12,624 nucleotides of DNA, taken from contig CADCJP010000011.1 in NCBI GenBank assembly GCA_902801805.1, forward strand, positions 1 to 12,624. The letters are read 5' to 3'. Positions within the stretch are counted from its first letter, which is position 1; every line of letters begins with the position of its first letter. The notes beneath the pieces were generated by a model. The model was not told the DNA's origin. It ran no database searches and saw only the letters and a list, made by a program, of their open reading frames with translations. Below are positions 7,578-12,624 of this stretch, in pieces. Source of the stretch: an uncultured Erysipelotrichaceae bacterium. GTDB taxonomy: Bacteria > Bacillota_I > Bacilli_A > RFN20 > CAG-826. The position numbers and the translations under genes are program-made.

Positions 7578-8335
7578 TGTTTTATCATATTATCGCTTCT
7601 GGAAGTAAAGGTAACGCTACAATTATTGTCTCAAATAAATCCGTATTATTAATTGATATGGGTATTTCGTTAACACGTCTCACAGAAGGTTTAAAAGAGA
7701 TCAATTTAACAGTAAACGATATCACGGGTGCCTTATTTACCCATGACCATAGTGACCATATCTCTGGTTTAAAATTCATTTCTCCGAAGATTATGTATGC
7801 TTTAGAAGGAACGCTTCCTTCTTCTTTATCTAATATCGTTAATATCAATGAACCATTTAAAGTGGGGGATTTTATTATTACCCCAATTAGAACAAGTCAT
7901 GATGCGAAAAACCCATGTGGTTATTTAATTAAGGATAAAGAAGAATCTTTATTCTACATGACTGATACAGGAGTCTTTTTAGAAGAAAACATTCCTTTAG
8001 TGAAGAATCCAACATATCTCATCATTGAATCAAATCACGATATTAAAATGCTTTTAGCGACGAATCGTACATTTGAATTAAAACAACGCATTTTAGGTGA
8101 ATATGGTCACTTATGTAACGAAGACAGCGCAGTCGCAGCGATATCCATTATTGGAGAAAACACTAAAGAGATTACATTAGCCCATCTTTCTGAAGAGGCT
8201 AATACTCCAGAAGTGGCCTTAGAAGCTTACGAAAAGATCTTCGCGCATTTTCATATTAATAAGGATAAATATTTAATCAGGTGCGCGAATCAGTGGGCAT
8301 CTCTTTCAGGAGGACATTTGCCTCATGAAAATTAA
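7577..8335 (+). CDS. walJ: WalJ/YycJ-type metallo-beta-lactamase-fold hydrolase
   Basis: This is a 252-aa metallo-beta-lactamase-fold protein of the YycJ/WalJ group, which in Bacillota has been linked to coordinating cell division with DNA replication and is predicted to be a DNA exonuclease. It opens with ASGSKGNAT (7-15), typical of the group. The metal motif is THDHSDH (55-61). Further ligands are H108, D130 in MTDTG and H203 in LAHLSEEAN. IESNHD (150-155) and GHLCNEDSA (177-185) are group hallmarks. The ATG overlaps the dnaB stop (TAATG, 1 nt shared) with only a weak ribosome site (AGTGG at 7566-7570), so reinitiation after dnaB is likely. In Bacillus and Staphylococcus the gene closes the walRKHIJ operon; here no walRK is seen nearby. 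Confidence 0.9.
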   Translation: MFYHIIASGSKGNATIIVSNKSVLLIDMGISLTRLTEGLKEINLTVNDITGALFTHDHSDHISGLKFISPKIMYALEGTLPSSLSNIVNINEPFKVGDFIITPIRTSHDAKNPCGYLIKDKEESLFYMTDTGVFLEENIPLVKNPTYLIIESNHDIKMLLATNRTFELKQRILGEYGHLCNEDSAVAAISIIGENTKEITLAHLSEEANTPEVALEAYEKIFAHFHINKDKYLIRCANQWASLSGGHLPHEN

Positions 8336-8804
8336 AATCTATGCGATTGGTCATTTAAAAGAAGCCTATTTAAAACAAGGGATTAATGAATATCTCAAAA
8401 GATTAGAAGCTTATACCCAAGTAGAAATCATCGAAGTGGATGATGAAGGTGTCCCAAATAATCCAAGTCCTAAAGATATTGAAAATGTCAAAAATAAAGA
8501 AGGACAAAAGATATTAAAGCAGTTAAAGAATAACGAATACTTAATTGGTTTAGACTTGGTTAAAAAACAATTAACTAGTGAAGAATTCGCTAAATATATA
8601 GAAGATAAATTTGTTTTAGGGGGATCATCTATTTCCTTTGTCATTGGGGGCTCATATGGTCTTAGTGAGGAATTAAAGAATCGTTGTAACGACCGCTTAT
8701 CCTTATCTAATATGACTTTCCTTCATCAAATGACGAGATTAATTTTGCTAGAACAAATCTATCGCGCGTTTAAAATAAATAGGAATGAGGTATACCACAA
8801 ATGA
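8325..8804 (+). CDS. rlmH: 23S rRNA pseudouridine-1915 N3-methyltransferase RlmH
   Basis: RlmH uses S-adenosylmethionine to methylate pseudouridine 1915 in helix 69 of 23S rRNA. The 159-aa size matches the family. Visible are the SAM-site pieces LIGLDL (73-78) and FVIGGSYGL (105-113), and the C-terminal block LSLSNMTFLHQM and LLEQIYRAFKI, ending in the conserved YHK. That normal ending at a TGA stop shows that TGA is not read as Trp. The start ATG has AGGAGG at 8308-8313 with 11-nt spacing and overlaps the end of walJ by 11 nt. The next gene begins inside its stop (ATGA), so the three genes are translationally linked. Confidence 0.97.
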   Translation: MKIKIYAIGHLKEAYLKQGINEYLKRLEAYTQVEIIEVDDEGVPNNPSPKDIENVKNKEGQKILKQLKNNEYLIGLDLVKKQLTSEEFAKYIEDKFVLGGSSISFVIGGSYGLSEELKNRCNDRLSLSNMTFLHQMTRLILLEQIYRAFKINRNEVYHK

Positions 8805-9142
8805 GAGACTATGAAGAATTCAAAGATTTAAGAAAAGAAAGTGACGAGAATAATCCTTTCTCAGCTTTATATTTTTTAGAGAGTGGTGAATCATTCTATT
8901 TAGAACCAGTCTTTTATACCCAACTCATGGGTTTTAAAGACCACTTTGCCGACAAATATCACTTAATCATTGAGAAGATGATTGAATTAGTGAAGAGAAA
9001 TAAAAAAGTTGTCTTTACCGGTAACTTTGAAAATCCGTTAACGGAAGTAGACAACTATATTTACCTTGAAGTCACTGATGTCACTGACGCTCTTCAGATT
9101 TACGCTGAAGATAAATCACGTGGCAGTGACTACGGGGATTAA
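8801..9142 (+). CDS. Conserved-context hypothetical protein, 113 aa, coupled to rlmH
   Basis: I do not recognise this protein. It is small, soluble and acidic, with no signal peptide or membrane helix. It begins DYEEFKDLRKES, has a central amphipathic helix-like stretch (about 44-68, HFADKYHLIIEKMIELVKR), then beta-like VVFTGNF and YIYLEVTDVTD, and a charged tail SRGSDYGD. It should be real: the start overlaps the rlmH stop as ATGA, there is a GAGG site at 8787-8790 with 10-nt spacing, and base composition matches its neighbours. It ends the gdpP operon, and its TAA stop shares the TTAA at 9139-9142 with the stop of the convergent membrane gene. Its function is unknown; context alone would suggest ribosome or replication housekeeping. 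Confidence 0.75.
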   Translation: MRDYEEFKDLRKESDENNPFSALYFLESGESFYLEPVFYTQLMGFKDHFADKYHLIIEKMIELVKRNKKVVFTGNFENPLTEVDNYIYLEVTDVTDALQIYAEDKSRGSDYGD

Positions 9143-10194
9143 GCTTGTAAAGGTCTTAATTCTTTCATTGAGATCCACATCACTCTTAAGCCTAGTGTGA
9201 CGATAAAGCCCACTGGGACATATTGAGGGAGGAAGAATCCAAGAATCATTGTTAAGATGGCTGGAGCTAAGGCTAATCTAGCTTCAACTTTTTGTGTTAA
9301 CCATGGAGTGAAGTAATTGTTTGGATTATTCTTACCACGGGTTAAGATCCACATAATGAAGCCCATAACGATGCTTAAGCCAGCGAAGATGCCTAAGTAG
9401 ATACCACTTGTACCCCACATATTAGTAATCTTTAATGTGTCATATGATTTGTTCATCACTTTTTTGAAGTTTTGGAACACACCATCTGTGTAGTTATTAT
9501 CAAATAAGTTAGCTTCGATTTGTTTGCCGTCTTTATCGGTAACTGTTAAGAACTTTGTTAAAGCAGCATTATTTGCTTCCATTGTCTTATAGTCACCCAT
9601 ATAGGAACCAGTGACAGCGACAGTGGAGTCTTTTGCGTAGATAGCAACATAGATGGCTTTCTTAAAGAGAATCATATAACTTGGGATATATGTACCATCT
9701 TTTTCTTCAGACACTTCTTTAGTGCCTAATTTATATCTATAGTTAGTCACAACAGTATTGAAGGCTTTCATTTCTTTATTGCCTGTGACATTACTGACAT
9801 AAATCACGAAGTCTAATTGCTTGGAGACTGAATTTTCATACGCTGCGAAAGGTTTGCTAGTGCCATATGTGACATAGTCGATGGCTTTACCATCTTCAGT
9901 AATATCGATTTCATGGTCATCAGTAATTTTGAATTCCACTTTACGGTTATCTTTTAAATCTAAACCAATAGATGGAAGATATTTTTCTAAACTATAACTA
10001 TTTGAACCAAGGAAACTTGAACCTTTGGTATTTGCTTGTGTAATGAAGATTGGAAGGATTGGTAATAATAAAGAGAAAATGAAGAATAATAATGTGAGCC
10101 AGAATGGGCCACTTTTTGCCCCTCTTAAAGCTGCGGCATTACTAACTAATGATCCGAATCCATCTCTAACTACTTCTTTTGTTCTTTCTTTCAT
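9139..10194 (-). CDS. Membrane protein of unknown function with large extracytoplasmic domain
   Basis: The 351-aa protein has a basic, cytoplasm-facing N-terminus (1-30), a first membrane helix (about 31-52, rich in Leu and Phe with LLLPILPIF), a hydrophilic segment of about 210 residues (54-263), and then three hydrophobic helices (about 264-285, 306-323 and 326-341) with a short C-terminus. By the positive-inside rule the 210-residue part lies outside the membrane. It is rich in Lys, Asp, Thr and Tyr, beta-like, with no Cys and no motif I can name. The overall layout resembles DUF1189-type membrane proteins, but I cannot confirm this. The start is supported by GAGG (complement of 10203-10206, 8-nt spacing) and a good promoter. 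It is the only minus-strand gene here and is divergent from xylA. Confidence 0.82.
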   Translation of the reverse strand: MKERTKEVVRDGFGSLVSNAAALRGAKSGPFWLTLLFFIFSLLLPILPIFITQANTKGSSFLGSNSYSLEKYLPSIGLDLKDNRKVEFKITDDHEIDITEDGKAIDYVTYGTSKPFAAYENSVSKQLDFVIYVSNVTGNKEMKAFNTVVTNYRYKLGTKEVSEEKDGTYIPSYMILFKKAIYVAIYAKDSTVAVTGSYMGDYKTMEANNAALTKFLTVTDKDGKQIEANLFDNNYTDGVFQNFKKVMNKSYDTLKITNMWGTSGIYLGIFAGLSIVMGFIMWILTRGKNNPNNYFTPWLTQKVEARLALAPAILTMILGFFLPQYVPVGFIVTLGLRVMWISMKELRPLQA

Positions 10195-10217
10195 TTTGTT
10201 TACCTCGCAGTCAAACT

Positions 10218-10246
10218 ATTTTACAAATATTGTTTAAAAGTGTAAA
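10218..10246 (-). promoter_or_regulatory. Sigma-A-type promoter of the membrane protein gene
   Basis: On the minus strand, TTTACA (complement of 10241-10246) and TAAAAT (complement of 10218-10223) each match consensus at five of six positions with exactly 17 bp between. Transcription would start near 10211, giving a leader of about 17 nt that carries the GAGG ribosome site. The -35 lies inside an inverted repeat. Confidence 0.65.
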
Positions 10247-10248
10247 CA
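10231..10248. promoter_or_regulatory. Inverted repeat over the -35 box, operator candidate
   Basis: TGTTTA at 10231-10236 and TAAACA at 10243-10248 form a perfect 6-bp dyad with a 6-bp centre. It covers the -35 box and part of the spacer of the membrane gene promoter, where a bound repressor would block RNA polymerase. A third half-site, TGTTTA at 10254-10259, follows. The regulator is unknown. Confidence 0.4.
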
Positions 10249-10276
10249 TTATTTGTTTAATTTTAGAGAATTACCC

Positions 10277-10293
10277 TTTATTTTAAAAATAAA
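10277..10293. repeat. AT-only palindrome in the divergent spacer
   Basis: TTTATTTT and AAAATAAA flank a single A, giving a 17-bp near-perfect palindrome between the two divergent promoter regions. It contains only A and T, so chance is a real possibility; it could equally act as an UP-like or protein-binding element. Confidence 0.3.
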
Positions 10294-10338
10294 AACCGCA
10301 ATTTGTATCGTTTAATTATCCATATAATAAATCGGTGC

Positions 10339-10357
10339 ATATAATCAAAGATTATAT
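10339..10357. promoter_or_regulatory. 19-bp palindrome over the candidate xylA -10 box
   Basis: ATATAATC (10339-10346) and GATTATAT (10350-10357) form a perfect 8-bp inverted repeat around AAA. The left arm contains TATAAT (10340-10345), a candidate xylA -10 box with a weak -35 (TATCCA at 10317-10322, 17 bp). A second TATAAT is at 10323-10328, also without a good -35. The position fits an operator. A transcript from 10340-10345 would have a leader of about 105 nt. Confidence 0.4.
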
Positions 10358-10456
10358 AAGTGTTATACACTCATATTGAAATACGCTTTATCTTAGCAAG
10401 AAAGTCACTTTATTTATGCTGTTGATATGTCAATATCATATCGAAGAGGTATACAT

Positions 10457-11779
10457 ATGAAAGAAATTTTTCCAAATATTCCGGAAATTAAATTTGAAGG
10501 TAAAGAAAGCAAAAATCCATTTGCCTTCCATTACTACAATCCGGACCAAATTATTTTAGGCAAACCAATGAAAGAACACCTTCCATTCGCTATGGCTTGG
10601 TGGCACAACCTTGGTGCGACTGGTGTCGATATGTTCGGTGCTGGCCCAGCCGACAAGAGCTTTGGTGCTAAAGTTGGCACAATGGAACACGCTAAAGCGA
10701 AAGTTGATGCTGGTTTCGAATTCATGAAGAAACTCGGTATCAGATATTTCTGCTTCCACGATGTTGACTTAGTTCCAGAATGCGCAGACATCAAAGATAC
10801 AAACAAAGAATTAGACGAAATCTCCGATTACATCTTAGAAAAGATGAAAGGCACAGATATTAAGTGCTTATGGGGTACCGCTAATATGTTCAGTAACCCA
10901 CGCTTCTGCAATGGTGCTGGTTCTACAAATAGTGCGGACGTCTTCGCTTTCGCCGCTGCTCAAGTTAAGAAAGCCTTAGATATCACTGTTAAATTAGGTG
11001 GTAGAGGTTACGTCTTCTGGGGTGGTCGTGAAGGTTACGAAACATTACTCAATACAGACGTTAAATTCGAACAAGAAAACATTGCTCGTTTAATGAAGAT
11101 GGCTGTTGAATATGGCCGTTCCATCGGTTTCAAAGGTGACTTCTACATTGAACCAAAACCAAAAGAACCAATGAAACACCAATATGACTTCGACGCCGCG
11201 ACAGCTATTGGCTTCTTAAGAGCCCACGGCTTAGACAAAGACTTCAAGATGAATATTGAAGCTAACCACGCTACATTAGCGGGTCATACATTCCAACACG
11301 ATTTAAGAATCTCCGCCATCAACGGTATGTTAGGTTCCATCGATGCTAACCAAGGCGATATGCTCTTAGGTTGGGATACAGACGAATTCCCATTCGATGT
11401 CTACAGTGCTACACAATGTATGTACGAAGTCTTAAAGAATGGTGGTCTTACAGGTGGTTTCAACTTTGACTCCAAAACACGTCGTCCATCCTACACAATG
11501 GAAGATATGTTCCTCGCCTACATCTTAGGTATGGATACATTCGCTTTAGGTTTAATCAAAGCGGCGCAAATCATCGAAGATGGTCGTATTGATCAATTCA
11601 TCGAAAAGAAGTACTCTTCTTTCCACAACACAGAAGTTGGTCAAAAGATCTTAAATAACCAAACAAGCTTAAAAGAATTATCTGATTACGCTTGCAAGAT
11701 GGGTGCTCCAGAACTTCCAGGTAGTGGCCGTCAAGAAATGCTCGAAGCCATCGTCAACGATGTCTTATTCGGCAAGTAA
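10457..11779 (+). CDS. xylA: Xylose isomerase
   Basis: XylA is a cytoplasmic, divalent-metal enzyme converting D-xylose to D-xylulose, and often glucose to fructose. The product is 440 aa, the length of E. coli XylA. The catalytic and metal residues fall at the same numbers: H101 and D104 in FCFHDVD, E232 in IEPKPKEP, E268 and H271 in [12 protein letters not shown]296 in [10 protein letters not shown]307 and D309 in GWDTDEFP, and D339 in [18 protein letters not shown] near residue 45 is typical of class II enzymes. The start ATG 10457 has AAGAGG at 10444-10449 with 7-nt spacing; the in-frame ATG at 10427 lacks a ribosome site. No xylB, xylR or xylose transporter is in the window, so xylA appears monocistronic and is followed by a strong terminator. 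Confidence 0.98.
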   Translation: MKEIFPNIPEIKFEGKESKNPFAFHYYNPDQIILGKPMKEHLPFAMAWWHNLGATGVDMFGAGPADKSFGAKVGTMEHAKAKVDAGFEFMKKLGIRYFCFHDVDLVPECADIKDTNKELDEISDYILEKMKGTDIKCLWGTANMFSNPRFCNGAGSTNSADVFAFAAAQVKKALDITVKLGGRGYVFWGGREGYETLLNTDVKFEQENIARLMKMAVEYGRSIGFKGDFYIEPKPKEPMKHQYDFDAATAIGFLRAHGLDKDFKMNIEANHATLAGHTFQHDLRISAINGMLGSIDANQGDMLLGWDTDEFPFDVYSATQCMYEVLKNGGLTGGFNFDSKTRRPSYTMEDMFLAYILGMDTFALGLIKAAQIIEDGRIDQFIEKKYSSFHNTEVGQKILNNQTSLKELSDYACKMGAPELPGSGRQEMLEAIVNDVLFGK

Positions 11780-11803
11780 TTAATCGTTACAAAATCAAAA
11801 AAC

Positions 11804-11840
11804 AAAACCACCAAGTTGAACATTTGGTGGTTTTTTTGTT
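11804..11840 (+). terminator. Strong intrinsic terminator of xylA
   Basis: An 11-bp perfect stem (AAAACCACCAA at 11804-11814 with TTGGTGGTTTT at 11824-11834) has a 9-nt loop and runs into a 7-T tract. It lies 25 nt after the xylA stop codon. Confidence 0.93.
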
Positions 11841-12047
11841 GTTTCAAAGCCCGCTTTAAAAAGTATCAAAATAGTAAGATTATCACGGAAATATTATTAA
11901 TAATAAGAAAAAATGAAAAGCAAGAAGATACCCATAAATTTCGCAAGAAAAGCATACACGTACATGCGTAGCACCCCTTAAGATAAGGTATGAAGAAAAA
12001 CATATTTGCATAAAATTCTGTTTTTTTGTTCTTTTGTCTTGTTGGTT
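11841..12047. other. Spacer without a supported gene
   Basis: This is most of the 350-bp gap between xylA and the last gene. It is AT-rich, with a less AT-rich island (about 11950-11987) holding an imperfect palindrome GCATACACGTACATGC (11952-11967) and a small hairpin CCTTA-AGA-TAAGG near 11975-11987. A 9-bp A/T-rich stem (11994-12002 with 12019-12027) runs into a T-rich stretch. I see no tRNA, rRNA, riboswitch or convincing ORF. An 80-codon minus-strand frame starts with TTG and looks like chance. Confidence 0.5.
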
Positions 12048-12075
12048 TTGAAAAGAGTCCAACACGGCAGATAAT
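12048..12075 (+). promoter_or_regulatory. Promoter of the last lipoprotein gene
   Basis: TTGAAA (12048-12053, five of six) and GATAAT (12070-12075, five of six) are separated by 16 bp. Transcription would start near 12082, about 10 nt before the AGAAAGGA ribosome site. Confidence 0.55.
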
Positions 12076-12091
12076 GACAAAACTCTTTAAA

Positions 12092-12120
12092 AGAAAGGAA
12101 AAATGCAACTTTATGTTGCG
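12092..12120 (+). promoter_or_regulatory. Ribosome site and hairpin that leave the next start codon in doubt
   Basis: AGAAAGGA (12092-12099) is a good ribosome site. The first in-frame ATG (12103) is only 3 nt after it, which is too close, while the ATG that suits a lipoprotein signal (12130) is 30 nt away. Between them GCAAC (12105-12109) can pair with GTTGC (12115-12119) around a 5-nt loop, which would shorten the effective distance to the second ATG. Confidence 0.45.
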
Positions 12121-12129
12121 AAAAGATTT

Positions 12130-12624
12130 ATGAAAAAAACAAAAGTCTTAACAGTCGCTGGCGTGATGTTAGCGATGATGTTGACAGGTTGTAAGACCGG
12201 CGGTAAAACTTCTGAGTCTAAAGCACCAGAATCTACCGGTAATCCAACTACTCAACCAACATCCAAACCATCATCAACAAGCACTCCAGCTCCATCAACA
12301 AGCACTCCAGCTCCACAACCAGTAGTTATTCCAGATCCAGATGGTCACCATTTCGGTGCCGACGCTGACGTCGCTGCTGACGCTGAATCCGGCGCAGTCG
12401 CTTACAAGAAAGCTACATGTAGCGATAACGATGGTTTTGAAAGATTAAAAATCAATCAATCAGCCGTTACTTATGGTCAAGGCTCATCTAGAAAGAATGG
12501 CACACCAGATGGTTACACAAAATTAGATGGTAACGGTCAAACAATGTCATTCAAGTTCAAAACTGATAAGAAATACTCTGGCAAGCTCTTCCTCTATGGT
12601 GTCATGGATGGTTATTCAGCAAAC
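12130..12624 (+). CDS. Secreted lipoprotein, N-terminal part (cut by window end)
   Basis: The frame is open from ATG 12130 to the window edge (165 residues seen). Residues 1-21 form a lipoprotein signal: KKTK, a hydrophobic stretch and LTGC with the lipidated Cys at 21. Residues about 22-66 are a Ser/Thr/Pro/Ala-rich spacer, typical for holding a domain away from the membrane, and contain a duplicated STSTPAP unit. From about 88 a beta-rich segment begins (VAYKKATCSDND, then GTPDGYTKLDGNGQTMSFKFKTDKKYSGKLFLYGVMDGYSAN), which resembles a carbohydrate-binding-module-like beta sandwich. That resemblance is an impression, not an identification. It may be a polysaccharide-binding or degrading surface protein, consistent with xylA next door. 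An alternative start at 12103 would add nine residues. Confidence 0.8.
   Translation, partial: MKKTKVLTVAGVMLAMMLTGCKTGGKTSESKAPESTGNPTTQPTSKPSSTSTPAPSTSTPAPQPVVIPDPDGHHFGADADVAADAESGAVAYKKATCSDNDGFERLKINQSAVTYGQGSSRKNGTPDGYTKLDGNGQTMSFKFKTDKKYSGKLFLYGVMDGYSAN
12274..12315 (+). repeat. Two tandem 21-bp copies in the lipoprotein linker
   Basis: A 21-bp unit beginning TCAACAAGCACTCC occurs twice in perfect tandem (12274-12294 and 12295-12315). It keeps the reading frame and encodes STSTPAP twice. Identical copies suggest recent slippage, which could vary linker length between strains. Confidence 0.9.

Noticed and set aside
8790..8831. TGA read as Trp (mycoplasma code), extending RlmH
   Set aside because: RlmH already ends at its conserved YHK before the TGA, the next gene starts in the ATGA overlap, and all Trp codons seen are TGG.
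10303..10316. Catabolite control (cre) site upstream of xylA around TATCG
   Set aside because: Too few matches to the cre pattern, and the halves flanking CG are the wrong length.
10352..10456. Riboswitch in the xylA leader
   Set aside because: I can pair only a short hairpin near the ribosome site (10423-10442) and see no known aptamer pattern or attenuator with a T tract.
11866..12108. 80-codon minus-strand frame in the xylA/lipoprotein spacer
   Set aside because: TTG start, no good ribosome site, composition rich in Phe/Leu/Ile as expected from translated A/T runs, and it overlaps a promoter and leader on the other strand.
12274..12315. Short tandem repeats as a CRISPR array
   Set aside because: Only two directly abutting copies without spacers, in frame within a Pro/Ser/Thr-rich linker.

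Overview
The window is a 12.6 kb piece of a low-GC, Gram-positive-type chromosome. The gene order, AGGAGG-type ribosome sites, several lipoproteins with short lipoboxes and T-tailed hairpin terminators suggest an uncultured Bacilli or Mollicutes-related gut lineage. The genus cannot be read from the sequence. The standard code is used: Trp is TGG throughout and RlmH ends at its usual YHK tail on a TGA stop, so this is not a TGA=Trp mycoplasma.

Left part (1-3403, all +): the 3' end of an iron-type alcohol dehydrogenase, a small hotdog-fold acyl-CoA thioesterase, and two adjacent lipoprotein genes. One is an exported aldose 1-epimerase (mutarotase). The other is an SGNH/GDSL esterase with an Ig-like N-terminal domain. 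Intrinsic terminators follow the dehydrogenase and the thioesterase.

Central part (3577-9142, all +): a tightly packed housekeeping operon, gdpP (c-di-AMP phosphodiesterase), rplI (L9), dnaB (replicative helicase), walJ/yycJ (metallo-beta-lactamase fold), rlmH (23S rRNA methyltransferase) and a 113-aa protein of unknown function. Gaps are at most 4 nt, or the genes overlap. This resembles the origin-proximal block of Bacillota, but walJ follows dnaB directly, with no purA or walRK between.

Right part (9139-12624): a convergent (-) gene for a four-helix membrane protein of unknown function with a large extracytoplasmic domain. It is divergent from xylA, a full-length xylose isomerase with every catalytic residue present, followed by a strong terminator. 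The 262-bp divergent spacer holds a good promoter for the membrane gene and several inverted repeats placed like operators. A 350-bp spacer then leads to a lipoprotein gene cut by the window edge.

Functionally, the exported mutarotase, the exported SGNH esterase, XylA and the last lipoprotein fit breakdown of plant polysaccharide sugars. That link is inference, because about 7 kb of housekeeping genes lies between them. I did not find a convincing previously undescribed system. The points most worth checking are the regulatory dyads around xylA, a possibly leaderless gdpP, an insertion in DnaB, the surface-anchored mutarotase/esterase pair and the unrecognised membrane protein.
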